Assembly (NCBI GenBank): GCA_026004195.1 | Contig: BPIQ01000002.1 | Coordinates: 248,001-312,000, forward strand | Direction of reading: 5' to 3' | DNA: 64,000 bases | Source of the DNA: Candidatus Binatia bacterium | GTDB taxonomy: Bacteria > Desulfobacterota > Binatia > HRBIN30 > BPIQ01 | In this document: positions 9,458 to 18,293 of the stretch, piece after piece | Numbering within the stretch: the stretch's first letter is position 1 | Layout: the number at the start of each line of letters is the position of its first letter | Position numbers and translations under genes: made by a program | The notes under the pieces: model-generated | What the model saw: only the letters and a program-made list of their open reading frames with translations | Told to the model about the DNA's origin: nothing | Databases searched by the model: none

Positions 9458-12046
9458 ATGGATCCGCTCTACCTCGTGGACGCGAGTTCCTACGTCTACC
9501 GCGCCTATTTCGCGCTTCCGCCGCTGCGCACCCCGAACGGCATCCCCACGAATGCCGTCTACGGGTTCGCGGCGATGATCCTGAAGCTCCTGCGGCAGGC
9601 CACGCCCCGCTACCTGGTCGTCGTCTTCGACGCTCCCGGCGAGACGTTCCGGGACGAGCTCTATGCCGAGTACAAGGCCAACCGACCCGGGGCACCCGAA
9701 GACCTCTCCGCCCAGTGGCCCCTGATCCACGAAACCGTCCGCGCCTTCCGCCTTCCCGCCCTCTCGGTGCCGGGAGTCGAGGCGGACGACGTGATCGGGA
9801 CGCTCGTGCACCGCTACGGCCGGCAAGGCGTGCCCTGCGTGATCGTGAGCTCCGACAAGGACCTCCTCCAGCTCGTGGGCCCGAACGTGCGGCTCTGGGA
9901 CACCATGCGGGACCGCTGGTTCGACGAGCGGGCGGTCCGCGAGCGGTACGGCGTCGAGCCGGAAAAGCTCGTCGAGGTTTTCGCTCTCGTCGGAGACCCG
10001 ATCGACAACGTCCCAGGAGTCCAGGGTATCGGCGAGAAGACGGCGAGTCTTCTCGTCCGCAAGTTCGGGTCCGTCGATGCGCTGCTCGAAAACCCGGAGC
10101 GGGTGGCCGCCGAAAAAATCCGCGGCGCGTCCCGAATCGCCGAACGCCTGCGGGCCGGAGCCGAGCGGGCCCGAACGAGCCGGCGGCTGGTCGAAGTCCG
10201 GCGTGACGTCGACCTTCCCTGCGAGCTCGAGGACTTCCGCTACGAGGGGCCCGACCTCGCCGAGGTGCGACGGCTTTTCCGGCGTCTTTCCTTCGACTCG
10301 CTTCTGCGGGAGCTGCCGCCCCCGCCGGCACCGGTGCTGCGCGAACCCGAAAGACTTTCCGCGGACGCGGCCGCGCGCTGGCTCGGTTCGGCTCCGCGGA
10401 TCGCGCTTGCCTGCGTGGGACGGGGCGCGCCCCTCAGGTCCCGTTGCGAAGCGCTCGTGCTTTCGACCGGCGAGGAGGCCAAGTGCGTGGAGATCGGCGA
10501 CGACCCCGCTGCCTCCCTGGCCGGCGTTCTCGAAGACCCGCGACGCGAGAAGGTCGGACACGACCTGAAGACCGACGCCCACTGGCTGTTCCGGCACGGG
10601 ATGCGACTCGTGGGGCCGCTCTTCGACACGATGCTCGCCTCGTCGCTCCTCGGCGTGACGCCTCGCCACTCCCTCGAGGCCCTGGCCGCCGAGTGGCTCG
10701 GGGAGAATCTTCCGCCCTTCCGGGGGAGCCAGGCGAGCGTGGCCTCGGTGGCGGCGGGTGTCGAGCGTCTCCCGCGCCTCCGGGAAATCCTCGGGGAGAA
10801 ACTCGAAGAAGCCGGATGCGGCTGGCTTTTCCGCGAAGTCGAGATCCCGCTCCTCGACGTGCTCGCCCGGATGGAGCGCCGCGGGGTGCCACTCGACCGG
10901 ACCGTTCTCGAGCGAATCGGAGTCGAATGGCGCGAAAGGCTCGACCGACTCCGGAAAGAGATCTACGAAGCCGCGGGCTTCCCGTTCAACATCCAGTCTC
11001 CGGTCCAGCTCCGCGAGGTGCTCTTCGAAAGGCTCAAGCTCCCGAAAAAAGGCGTCCGGCGCGGCAAAACGGGCCTCTCGACCGACGTCGACGTCCTCAC
11101 GAGGCTCGCCAAGGAACATCCCCTGCCGGCCAAGATCCTGGATTACCGGACGTACGCCAAGCTGCTCTCGACCTACGTCGAGGGTCTTCTCGGCGCCCTC
11201 GATCCGGAGACGGGCCGCCTCCACACCACCTTCCACCAGGCCGTGACGGCGACCGGACGGCTCAGTTCGAGCGACCCGAATCTCCAGAACATCCCGGTCC
11301 GGGGCGAAGAAGGGCGGCGCATCCGTAGCGCCTTCGTGGCACCCCCGGGGTTCCGGCTTCTGTCGGCCGACTACTCCCAGATCGAACTGCGCGTGATGGC
11401 TCACCTCTCCGGAGACGAGCGCTTGCTCGGAGCGTTCGAGGCGGGCCTAGACATCCACGCCGCCACGGCTTCCGAGCTCCTCGGAGTCCCGCCGGAGCGA
11501 GTTTCGGCCGACGCGCGGCGCGTGGCCAAGGTGATCAATTTCGGGATTCTCTACGGCATGGGACCGCAGAGGCTGGCTCTGGAACTGGGCATTTCGACGA
11601 GCGAGGCGGAACGCTACATCGCCCGGTACTTCGAGCGCTATCCCGGGGTCCGAGCCTTCATCGAGCGGACCGTGGCGGAAGGCAAAAAGAAAGGGTACGT
11701 CGCCACCCTGTTCGGGAGGCGGCGCTTTTTACCGGAGCTCCGGGGACGCGAGGGCGCCACCCTGCGCGCCGCCGAGCGAGCCGCCATCAACGCCCCTGTC
11801 CAGGGCACGGCAGCCGACCTGATCAAGATCGCCATGGTTCGCATCGATCGGAAGCTCAGAGACGAAAAATTGTCGGCGGCTCTGATTCTCCAGGTCCACG
11901 ACGAGCTCCTTCTGGAAGTACCCGAAAACGAGCTCTCCCGCGTGCCGGAACTCGTTCGCCACGAGATGGAGCACGCCGCCGAACTGCGCGCACCCCTCCG
12001 GGTGGAAATGGGCTGGGGGAGTTCCTGGGCGGAGGCGCACGCTTGA
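9458..12046 (+). CDS. polA: DNA polymerase I
   Basis: This 862-residue repair and Okazaki-fragment polymerase has three regions. Residues 1 to about 290 are the 5' nuclease (LYLVDASSYVYRAY, SDKDLLQLV, GVQGIGEKTA). Residues about 300-440 are a 3'-5' exonuclease-like domain. The C-terminal polymerase has motif A DYSQIELR, motif B RRVAKVINFGILYG and motif C QVHDELLLEV. The exonuclease-like region lacks the DxE of motif I (the region reads RIALACVGRG) and the Tyr/Asp of motif III. Only the motif II Asp (LKTD) remains, so proofreading is probably absent. It starts 50 bases after ptsI. Confidence 0.97.
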   Translation: MDPLYLVDASSYVYRAYFALPPLRTPNGIPTNAVYGFAAMILKLLRQATPRYLVVVFDAPGETFRDELYAEYKANRPGAPEDLSAQWPLIHETVRAFRLPALSVPGVEADDVIGTLVHRYGRQGVPCVIVSSDKDLLQLVGPNVRLWDTMRDRWFDERAVRERYGVEPEKLVEVFALVGDPIDNVPGVQGIGEKTASLLVRKFGSVDALLENPERVAAEKIRGASRIAERLRAGAERARTSRRLVEVRRDVDLPCELEDFRYEGPDLAEVRRLFRRLSFDSLLRELPPPPAPVLREPERLSADAAARWLGSAPRIALACVGRGAPLRSRCEALVLSTGEEAKCVEIGDDPAASLAGVLEDPRREKVGHDLKTDAHWLFRHGMRLVGPLFDTMLASSLLGVTPRHSLEALAAEWLGENLPPFRGSQASVASVAAGVERLPRLREILGEKLEEAGCGWLFREVEIPLLDVLARMERRGVPLDRTVLERIGVEWRERLDRLRKEIYEAAGFPFNIQSPVQLREVLFERLKLPKKGVRRGKTGLSTDVDVLTRLAKEHPLPAKILDYRTYAKLLSTYVEGLLGALDPETGRLHTTFHQAVTATGRLSSSDPNLQNIPVRGEEGRRIRSAFVAPPGFRLLSADYSQIELRVMAHLSGDERLLGAFEAGLDIHAATASELLGVPPERVSADARRVAKVINFGILYGMGPQRLALELGISTSEAERYIARYFERYPGVRAFIERTVAEGKKKGYVATLFGRRRFLPELRGREGATLRAAERAAINAPVQGTAADLIKIAMVRIDRKLRDEKLSAALILQVHDELLLEVPENELSRVPELVRHEMEHAAELRAPLRVEMGWGSSWAEAHA

Positions 12047-12085
12047 ATAAAACGCGGCAAAATCACGTCAGAAAAGGCATGACAG

Positions 12086-12658
12086 GTGGAACGCAGTGAC
12101 CGGGAGCTGGTACGGGCGAGCCGGCGCGGCGACCGGGAAGCGTTCCGCGAACTGGTCGAACGATACCAGCGACGCATCGTGTCGGTCCTTCTCGGGATGC
12201 TTCACGACCCGGAGGAAGCCGTGGAGGTGGCCCAGGAGGTCTTCGCCAGGGCGTACGAGAACCTTCGCCAGTTCAAGGGCGAGTCGAGTTTTTACGCCTG
12301 GCTCTATCGCATCGCCTTCAACCTCGCGATCGACCGCCAGCGCAAGGAGCAACGGCGTCCCACCGTGCCTCTGGAAGAGCGAGCGGGAGGCGGCGGCGAA
12401 ATTCTCGACGAGCGTCCCGCCGAAGGGGTCTCGAGCGACCCCTACGAGCAGGTCCGCGCGAAAGAGATCGGAAAGCGCGTCATGCAAGCGATCGACGAGT
12501 TGACCCCCGAACACAAAGCGGTCATACTCCTGCGGGAAGTCGAGGGTCTTTCTTACGAGGAAATCAGCCGCGTCATGCAGTGCTCGAAGGGCACGGTCAT
12601 GAGCCGCTTGCACTACGCGCGCAAGAAACTCCAGGCGAGACTGAGAGATTGCTTGTGA
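12086..12658 (+). CDS. ECF sigma factor (RpoE-like)
   Basis: This is an extracytoplasmic-function sigma factor of 190 residues. Region 2 spans about residues 20-90 (MLHDPEEAVEVAQEVFARAY, then SFYAWLYRIAFNLAIDRQRK). Region 4 covers about residues 130-185 (LTPEHKAVILLREVEGLSYE, then GTVMSRLHYARKKL). The GTG start follows an AAAGG site by eight bases. The next gene encodes a zinc-finger anti-sigma factor, so this is a sigma/anti-sigma pair that senses envelope or redox stress. I saw no clear ECF-type promoter in front of it. Confidence 0.94.
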   Translation: MERSDRELVRASRRGDREAFRELVERYQRRIVSVLLGMLHDPEEAVEVAQEVFARAYENLRQFKGESSFYAWLYRIAFNLAIDRQRKEQRRPTVPLEERAGGGGEILDERPAEGVSSDPYEQVRAKEIGKRVMQAIDELTPEHKAVILLREVEGLSYEEISRVMQCSKGTVMSRLHYARKKLQARLRDCL

Positions 12659-12683
12659 GCGAGAACGCGAAGGGTTCGGACCG

Positions 12684-13253
12684 GTGGACATGAGCACGAC
12701 GTCGGCAGCCGCTTCTTGTCGGGAGGTCAAGAACCTCCTCTCGCTCTTCTTCGACGGCGAACTCGACGCGCGGCAGATGCGTGCCATCGCCGTGCACGCT
12801 GCCCGTTGCCCGGACTGCGAAGGCGAACTCCGCGAGCTCGAGCGCATCCAGGAACTCGTCTACCAGGTCGTGGCCGAGCGGCTCGAAGCTGTCGACCTCG
12901 GGAACTTCTGGGAAGCCGTCGAGACCCGCATCGGGTCTCGGCGGCTTTCGCGTCTCGAAAGGCTCGGTCTCTGGTGGCAGGACGTTCCGGCGGTGCGAAG
13001 GCTCGCGGGTTCGGTGGTCGCGGGTGTCGTCGCCGCCTCTCTCGTCCTCGGGTGGTTCTTTCTCGCGGGACGTTCGCCGTTGCCTTCGGGGACGGCCGTC
13101 GCGAACGTGGACGCGAGCGCGGAGCGCGCCGTCACCGTGGACAAGATCGAGGCGGCCACGAACGTCGCGCTGCTCAACGAAGAGGACGCGGTAGCGCTCT
13201 GGGTGGACGACGAATTCCTCCCGATGTCCGTCGACGTCGAGTACTTGCCATGA
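12684..13253 (+). CDS. Anti-sigma factor with HxxxCxxC zinc motif
   Basis: The 189-residue product has an N-terminal zinc-binding anti-sigma (ZAS) domain. An early Cys (SCREVKNLL) and HAARCPDC at about residues 38-45 would hold zinc and bind the sigma factor. A single transmembrane segment follows at about residues 110-132 (SVVAGVVAASLVLGWFF), with a short acidic C-terminal part outside the membrane. It lies 25 bases after the sigma gene. An ATG two codons in (12690) is an alternative start. The TGA overlaps the next gene's ATG. Confidence 0.88.
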   Translation: MDMSTTSAAASCREVKNLLSLFFDGELDARQMRAIAVHAARCPDCEGELRELERIQELVYQVVAERLEAVDLGNFWEAVETRIGSRRLSRLERLGLWWQDVPAVRRLAGSVVAGVVAASLVLGWFFLAGRSPLPSGTAVANVDASAERAVTVDKIEAATNVALLNEEDAVALWVDDEFLPMSVDVEYLP

Positions 13254-13708
13254 CGCCGGCAAGCGCCCTCCGGCCCGCTCTGCTGCTCGGATTTCTCTGC
13301 TTGCCCGCCCTGGCCCAGGGGCCGCCGAAGTCGGTCGAGCTGCGCGTGGGTTGCGTTCTCGCGAGCAATTCCGGCCACGATTTCGACCAGAGGCTCGTGT
13401 CCCTCGAGGCGCGATTCCAGCGTCTTTTCCGCTACACCTCGTACAGCCTCCTCAAGGAAAAACGGGCCCGGGTGCCTCTCGGTTCGAAGATGGGGTTCGA
13501 CGTGCCCGGAGGACGGTACCTCGTCGTGACTCCGAAAGCCCTGCGCCCGGACGGGCGTCTCTCCCTGGGGGTGCTGCTTCTCGACGGGGCGCGTCCGATC
13601 GTCCACACCGACGTGTCGCTGCGCATGCGCTCCACGTTCCTCGTGGCGGGACCGCAGTCGACCGAGGGCGCTCTGATCCTCGCCATCGCGGCGGACAACG
13701 CGGAATGA
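13250..13708 (+). CDS. Unknown secreted protein, sigma/anti-sigma operon
   Basis: I do not recognise this 152-residue protein. It begins with a clear signal peptide (hydrophobic ALLLGFLCLPALA, likely cleavage after ALAQG) and continues as a small soluble beta-rich domain (SVELRVGCVLAS, GRYLVVTPKALRP). The start is fixed by the ATGA overlap with the anti-sigma gene and the end by an ATGA overlap with the next small gene, so it is translationally coupled. It may be part of the envelope function controlled by the sigma factor; this is inference from position only. Confidence 0.75.
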   Translation: MTPASALRPALLLGFLCLPALAQGPPKSVELRVGCVLASNSGHDFDQRLVSLEARFQRLFRYTSYSLLKEKRARVPLGSKMGFDVPGGRYLVVTPKALRPDGRLSLGVLLLDGARPIVHTDVSLRMRSTFLVAGPQSTEGALILAIAADNAE

Positions 13709-13926
13709 AGCTCCACTGGCTCGACTTCCTCGAATTCTGGCGTCCCGTGTTGGGCCTCCCGTCCGTTCTCGACCCGGTGGTCGCCGCCTTCGGCGTCCTG
13801 CTCGGCGCGTTCCTTTTCGGCACGAGCGCGCTCTCCTTCGCGCTCTTTGCCGCGAGCAGCCTCGCCCTCTACCTGCTCCTCAGGGAAGTTTTCGGGCTTC
13901 GCGTCGAGCTCTCACCGATGGCCTGA
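13705..13926 (+). CDS. Unknown small inner-membrane protein, 73 aa
   Basis: The 73-residue protein has a short amphipathic start ([15 protein letters not shown]) and two hydrophobic segments (about residues 24-40 and 42-59), so it is probably a two-helix membrane protein. No family is recognised. Its ATG overlaps the TGA of the secreted-protein gene, making it the fourth gene of the sigma operon. Its last 15 bases overlap the convergent sulfate adenylyltransferase gene. Confidence 0.65.
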   Translation: MKLHWLDFLEFWRPVLGLPSVLDPVVAAFGVLLGAFLFGTSALSFALFAASSLALYLLLREVFGLRVELSPMA

Positions 13927-15105
13927 AGCACGGAAGCTTCGAATCAGGACTTCGGCGACCTCGGGGCGCGTGAACTCCCGGGGAGGCACTTCGCCCCGGC
14001 CGAGCATCTCGCGGACTTTCGTGCCGCTCAACGTCACGTGCCGCTCGGGGGGATGGGGGCAGGTTTTCCGCGACGCCATCCCCTCGCAGGCCCGGCAGTA
14101 GAACGTGTGTTCGAAAAAAAGCGGTACGATGCCGATCTCCCGAGGGTCGAACTCGTCGAAAATGTAGTGGGCGTCGTAGGTCCCGTAGTAGTTCCCCACC
14201 CCGGCGTGATCCCTGCCGACGATGAAGTGTGTGCAGCCGTAGTTCTTGCGGACGAGGGCGTGGAAGACGGCCTCGCGGGGCCCGGCGTACCTCATGTTTG
14301 CGGGAAGCACGGAAAGCACCGTCCGCTCCGGCGGGTAGTAGTTCGCGAGCAGGACCTTGTAGCACTCCATGCGCACGTCCGCCGGAATGTCGTCGCCTTT
14401 CGTCTCCCCGACCAGCGGATGCAGGAGTAGGCCGTCGACGATCTCGAGCGCGACCTTCTGGATGTACTCGTGGGCACGGTGCACGGGGTTGCGGGTCTGG
14501 AAGGCCACGATGCGGCGCCACCCGCGCTCGGCGAACAGGGCGCGCGTCTCCGCCGGCTCGAGACGGTATTCCGGGAACGCGCGCTCCCGCGGACGGCGCA
14601 GGACGTGGAGGCGCCCCCCGAGGTAGACGTCTCCCATCTCGTAGACGGCCGCGACGCCCGGGTGCGCGGCGTCGCGTGTGCGGTACACCTTCTCGGCCTC
14701 GTTCTCCTTGTCGGGGCGGTAGACGTCCCGCACCTCGAGGACGGCGAGCGGCTCTCCGTCCCCTTCTTCGAAAAGCGCGAGGAATTCCCCCGCGCGCACG
14801 CCGTCGGCTTCTTTTTCGGAGACTTGCAGCGTGATCGGGATCGACCAGGGGAGGCCGTTCGGCAGCCGCATCGTCTCCACCACCGACTCGTACTCCTCGC
14901 GGTCGAGGAAGCCCTCGAGAGGGCTGAAAGCACCGACGGCGATCATCTCGACGTCGGACACGTGGCGTCGGCCCAGGCGGAGGCCGCGCATGCGTCGTGC
15001 TTCGCCGAGCCACCGGCGTCGCTCTTCTTCGGAAACGATGCGGTTGACGAGTGTCCCCCCGTGCGGGGCGATCGGGAGGCCCGGCTGCCGAATGGGTTCC
15101 ATCAC
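13912..15105 (-). CDS. sat: Sulfate adenylyltransferase (ATP sulfurylase)
   Basis: Sat forms adenosine 5'-phosphosulfate from sulfate and ATP. The 397-residue protein is the single-domain bacterial/archaeal form without an APS-kinase domain. It has the ATP site [12 protein letters not shown] and the second nucleotide motif GRDHAG, plus the Cys-rich stretch [16 protein letters not shown] seen in Sat of sulfur-cycling bacteria. A GTG (15105) and an ATG (15102) both follow AAAGGAGCGG. It is the last of ten closely spaced minus-strand genes headed by a SAM-I riboswitch. Together with the DASS permease it suggests assimilatory sulfate use. No APS reductase is in the window. Confidence 0.95.
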   Translation of the reverse strand: MMEPIRQPGLPIAPHGGTLVNRIVSEEERRRWLGEARRMRGLRLGRRHVSDVEMIAVGAFSPLEGFLDREEYESVVETMRLPNGLPWSIPITLQVSEKEADGVRAGEFLALFEEGDGEPLAVLEVRDVYRPDKENEAEKVYRTRDAAHPGVAAVYEMGDVYLGGRLHVLRRPRERAFPEYRLEPAETRALFAERGWRRIVAFQTRNPVHRAHEYIQKVALEIVDGLLLHPLVGETKGDDIPADVRMECYKVLLANYYPPERTVLSVLPANMRYAGPREAVFHALVRKNYGCTHFIVGRDHAGVGNYYGTYDAHYIFDEFDPREIGIVPLFFEHTFYCRACEGMASRKTCPHPPERHVTLSGTKVREMLGRGEVPPREFTRPEVAEVLIRSFRASGHR

Positions 15106-15127
15106 TTCGATCCCGCTCCTTTCTCGA

Positions 15128-15592
15128 TCATTCGTCCATCACCTTCACTTCGCAGCCCGCCAGGGACGGCAAGGGCACGGCCGTCGAGCGGGCGAGAAGT
15201 CGGGTGAGCCACGACGGTTTCTCGGCGACCAGCACGGCGAGCCCGATCCCTTCGGAGCGAATCACGCGTCCGCAGATCTCGCTCGGATCGCCCTGCTCCA
15301 CGAGAACCCGGCAGCGAACGCCCTCCTTTGTGGCCGTTTCGGCGACTTGCCGCAAGTGGGCCTCCGCGCGCGCCCGTTTTTCCCGCAGGACGGTCTCGAC
15401 GACCCGGTCGCTCACTTTTTCGCCCACGAAGCCCACCTGGGCGAGCGTCGTCTCGAGGCGGCGGACGACCTCGGGGTCGAGCACCGCCAGGGCGACGAGC
15501 TCCCCGCCGGTCTCCTTCGCACGCTCGAGGGCGTACGCGAGTGCTTTCGGCGCCTCCGCGTCCGGCGACGTGACCAAGAGAACGTTCTTCAT
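15128..15592 (-). CDS. Universal stress protein family
   Basis: This is a UspA-like protein of 154 residues. It begins [20 protein letters not shown] and has the alternating beta-alpha layout of the family. The C-terminal part reads [20 protein letters not shown] in place of the usual ATP-binding G-x2-G-x9-G(S/T), so ATP binding is doubtful. The start overlaps the stop of the DASS transporter (ATGA). UspA domains are often tied to, or fused with, permeases, so a role in regulating the transporter is a reasonable guess. Confidence 0.85.
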   Translation of the reverse strand: MKNVLLVTSPDAEAPKALAYALERAKETGGELVALAVLDPEVVRRLETTLAQVGFVGEKVSDRVVETVLREKRARAEAHLRQVAETATKEGVRCRVLVEQGDPSEICGRVIRSEGIGLAVLVAEKPSWLTRLLARSTAVPLPSLAGCEVKVMDE

Positions 15593-17040
15593 CTCCCGCC
15601 TCCGATCTCGAGCCCGAGCCAGGGCCAGTACCATCGGGCCACGAGGTTGAAGAGGATCCAGGCCGTCACGTTGAGAACGATCCCGGGGAGCGCCAGGTCC
15701 CGCATGCGCAGGTGGCCCGAGGAGAAGGCGATGGCATTGGCCGGTGTTCCGATGGGCAGAGTGAAAGCCAGGCCCGCGGGCACCGCGACGGTGAGCGCCA
15801 TGACCCTCGGGTCGAGCCCGAACTCCGCCGCGATCCCGAGACTCACGGGCATGAGAAACGCGACCACGGCCGAGTTGCTCATGGTTTCGGTGGCCAGAAT
15901 GGCGACCAGGGAGAGGAGCGCCACGACCTCGCCGCCGCTTTCGGCCCACCGGCTCACGGTCCGTTCCGCGAGCCAGCGTGCCGCACCCGACTGGTACAGT
16001 GCGGAACCGAGGCAGATGGCGCCTCCGTACATGAGGACGATGCCCCAGTTCACGTAACCTTCGACGTCGCGCCAGCTCACGAGCCGCAGCACGAAGAGCG
16101 CGACGACGGCGGCCAGCGCGACGTTGGCCAGGCCGAACTCCTCCCCGAGGAGGACCCATGCCGCGAAGGTGAGAACCACCACCGCCCCGACGCCCCACTC
16201 CTGCCCCCGCACCCTGCCGAGAGCGAGCACCTTTTCCTCCAGCGCTTCGTCGGCGGCACGCACGCTCGTCACGTCGACAGGGTAGAAAAGCAGAAGCAAG
16301 CCGTAGGCGACGGCCAGCAGCGCGAACACCAGGGGGAGAATGGGCAGGGACCAGCCGACGAAGCTGAAGGATTGCCCCGTCTCGTGCCGGAGAATCTCGA
16401 GCGCCAGCGGCGCCCGTCCGCCCCCGAGCAGAGTGGCGATCCCGCCGATGGTGGACCCCCACGCCATGGCGAGAAAGAGCGCTTTGCCGTAGCTGCTCCG
16501 GCGGGGCTGGAGCCCCAGAACGGCCACGATCTCGAGGACGATCGGGAAATTCATGGCCGCGACGGCGTGCTCCGACATGAGGAACGACATCCCCGCGTTC
16601 AGAAGAAGTACGCTGCCGAGCAAAAGGCGCGGCGTCGTGCCGAACCTCCGCAGGACGACCACCGCGACGCGCGTGCTGAGCCCGCTGCGGATCGTGCACG
16701 CGGCCAGGATGAAGGCGCCGAGGATGAAAAAGACGGCTTCGTTCCCGAAGAGAGCGTAAGCCTCGCGTGTCGACATGGCCCCGGAAAGGGGGAGCAGGAC
16801 GAGAGCAAGGAGGCTCGTGATCATGAGCGGGAGCACGTGGAAGACCCAGTAGAAGGCGCAAAGGACGAAGACCGCCAGAGCTTTCTGTCCCGCCACCGTG
16901 AGCCCTTCGGGGGGCGGTCCGCTTCCGACGGCGAGGGCCAGAAGCGCGCCGACCACGAGCAGGAGAAACGGACGGCTCCGCGAGAGGAGCACGATCCAGA
17001 GAGGGCGCGTGTCCACCCGGAATTCCGCCGCGGCCGCCAT
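15589..17040 (-). CDS. DASS/SLC13-family sodium-coupled anion transporter, probably sulfate
   Basis: This integral membrane protein of 483 residues has about 11-12 helices. It carries the SLC13 repeat signatures: MSFLMSEHAVAAMNFPIVLE (an SNT-like loop) in the first half and ETMSNSAVVAFLMPVSLGIA in the second, with LPIGTPANAIAFSSG near the end. Family members carry sulfate, phosphate or dicarboxylates with sodium. The neighbouring sat gene and the sulfur operon upstream make sulfate the best guess. The ATG at 17038-17040 starts just before the first helix. It follows the radical-SAM gene by 26 bases. Confidence 0.88.
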   Translation of the reverse strand: MAAAAEFRVDTRPLWIVLLSRSRPFLLLVVGALLALAVGSGPPPEGLTVAGQKALAVFVLCAFYWVFHVLPLMITSLLALVLLPLSGAMSTREAYALFGNEAVFFILGAFILAACTIRSGLSTRVAVVVLRRFGTTPRLLLGSVLLLNAGMSFLMSEHAVAAMNFPIVLEIVAVLGLQPRRSSYGKALFLAMAWGSTIGGIATLLGGGRAPLALEILRHETGQSFSFVGWSLPILPLVFALLAVAYGLLLLFYPVDVTSVRAADEALEEKVLALGRVRGQEWGVGAVVVLTFAAWVLLGEEFGLANVALAAVVALFVLRLVSWRDVEGYVNWGIVLMYGGAICLGSALYQSGAARWLAERTVSRWAESGGEVVALLSLVAILATETMSNSAVVAFLMPVSLGIAAEFGLDPRVMALTVAVPAGLAFTLPIGTPANAIAFSSGHLRMRDLALPGIVLNVTAWILFNLVARWYWPWLGLEIGGGR

Positions 17041-17066
17041 CGGACGATCCCGGAGAAGCCCGCGCC

Positions 17067-18293
17067 TCAGAGCCGCGAGGAATCGAAGGAATCGCTCACC
17101 CGCCGGACCCGCAGCCTTCGGCGCAGGCGCGAAAGGTTGCGAGCCGCCACCGTTCCGAGCTTCGTCCGGTAGAACTGCTGCACGGCGACGGCCATCCGGG
17201 CCTCGTCCCCGGCGAAGAAACGAGCTTCGAGCGGCGTGACGCCGAAGCTCAAATCCCTCACCCAACCCATGTTGATCCTGGCCCGGCGAACCGCGTGGAA
17301 GAGATGTGCGTAGACGGGCGCGACGTCCTCGACGCGCGGCAGGGGATGGTCGCGGAGCTGCGTCTCGTCGAGCGGGCGGAACAGCGAGAGAACCGGGAGG
17401 ACACCGATCGAGGTGAGCGCGTCGATGCCGCGCATCGTCGACTCGGGGGGCTCGAGGCCCACGATCAGGTCGCTCCAGACCGTGCCGCTCGGGAAAATCC
17501 GCGCCGCGTACTCGAGCGCTTCGTAGTACCGGTCCCGGCCGATGTACTTCACCCGGCCCTGGCAGTAGCGCGAGAGAATCTCCGGGTCGTGGATTTCGAC
17601 GTTGTAACTCAGGGCGTCCACCCCGATCGCGTACGTCCGGTCGATCCAGTGGTTCTGCCGCGGAGGGTGGACCTGGACGGCGACGAAGGTGTCGAAATGC
17701 CGCTTGACGGCCCGGATGTAGGGCTCGAGGAACTCGATCCCGCCGTCGTCCGTGTCGAAATAGCCCGTGTTGAAGTAGACGAACTCCGCCGCACCCTCGG
17801 CGAACGCCTCGCGGACGACCTCGACGACTTCTTCCACCCGCAGGGCGAACGCCGAATCGGGGAGCCCCTTCGTGCCGATCTCGCAGAACTTGCACGGAAC
17901 GCCGCGGAGGCTGAACCCGCAGGCGGCGGCCGGGTTGACGGCGACGAAACCGCCGTACACGGTGGCCACGCGCCACATGGGCGTGCCCCGGCGCGTGGTC
18001 TTCTCGTAGAAGGCCGGCTGCGGGAGCGGACGCACCTCGACTTTCTCTCCTTCCCGCGCGAGGAAAAACCTCCCGCCCTCGGCCACGAGAAGGAACGGCG
18101 ACCGCTCCGTGAACGCCTCCTCGAGCGGTACGCTCACCCAGAGGTCCTCGGGCAGCAGCAACTCGACGTGCCGGGTGACGTAGTCCCGGACCCAGGGGGC
18201 GCGAAACACGTCGGTCCTCCGCCGCGCGCTCTCGTCGAGGCGCAGCCCCCGGATCGCGAGCTCGAGCTTCAGGTAACCCGGATTGCGGTTCAC
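17067..18293 (-). CDS. Radical-SAM-like protein with Cx8CxxC cluster motif, sulfur operon
   Basis: This is a 408-residue protein with an iron-sulfur motif near residue 130: ACGFSLRGVPCKFCEIGTKG, giving Cys-x8-Cys-x2-Cys. That is wider than the classical CxxxCxxC and close to the Elp3/YhcC type. Downstream come a TIM-barrel pattern and family-like phrases such as FVYFNTGYFDTDDGG, VDALSYNVEIHDPEILSRY and SDLIVGLEPPESTMRGI. I cannot name its substrate. The GTG start is set by a GGAAGG site eight bases upstream and a GTGA overlap with the moeB stop. Position within the SAM-riboswitch operon implies a role in sulfur metabolism. Confidence 0.8.
   Translation of the reverse strand: MNRNPGYLKLELAIRGLRLDESARRRTDVFRAPWVRDYVTRHVELLLPEDLWVSVPLEEAFTERSPFLLVAEGGRFFLAREGEKVEVRPLPQPAFYEKTTRRGTPMWRVATVYGGFVAVNPAAACGFSLRGVPCKFCEIGTKGLPDSAFALRVEEVVEVVREAFAEGAAEFVYFNTGYFDTDDGGIEFLEPYIRAVKRHFDTFVAVQVHPPRQNHWIDRTYAIGVDALSYNVEIHDPEILSRYCQGRVKYIGRDRYYEALEYAARIFPSGTVWSDLIVGLEPPESTMRGIDALTSIGVLPVLSLFRPLDETQLRDHPLPRVEDVAPVYAHLFHAVRRARINMGWVRDLSFGVTPLEARFFAGDEARMAVAVQQFYRTKLGTVAARNLSRLRRRLRVRRVSDSFDSSRL

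Noticed and set aside
9263-11404. A 713-codon minus-strand frame opposite polA
   Set aside because: It is antisense to unmistakable DNA polymerase I motifs and shows no domain of its own.
15712-17172. A 486-codon plus-strand frame opposite the DASS transporter
   Set aside because: It is extremely rich in Glu/Arg/His with no hydrophobic core; a mirror of a membrane protein on the other strand.
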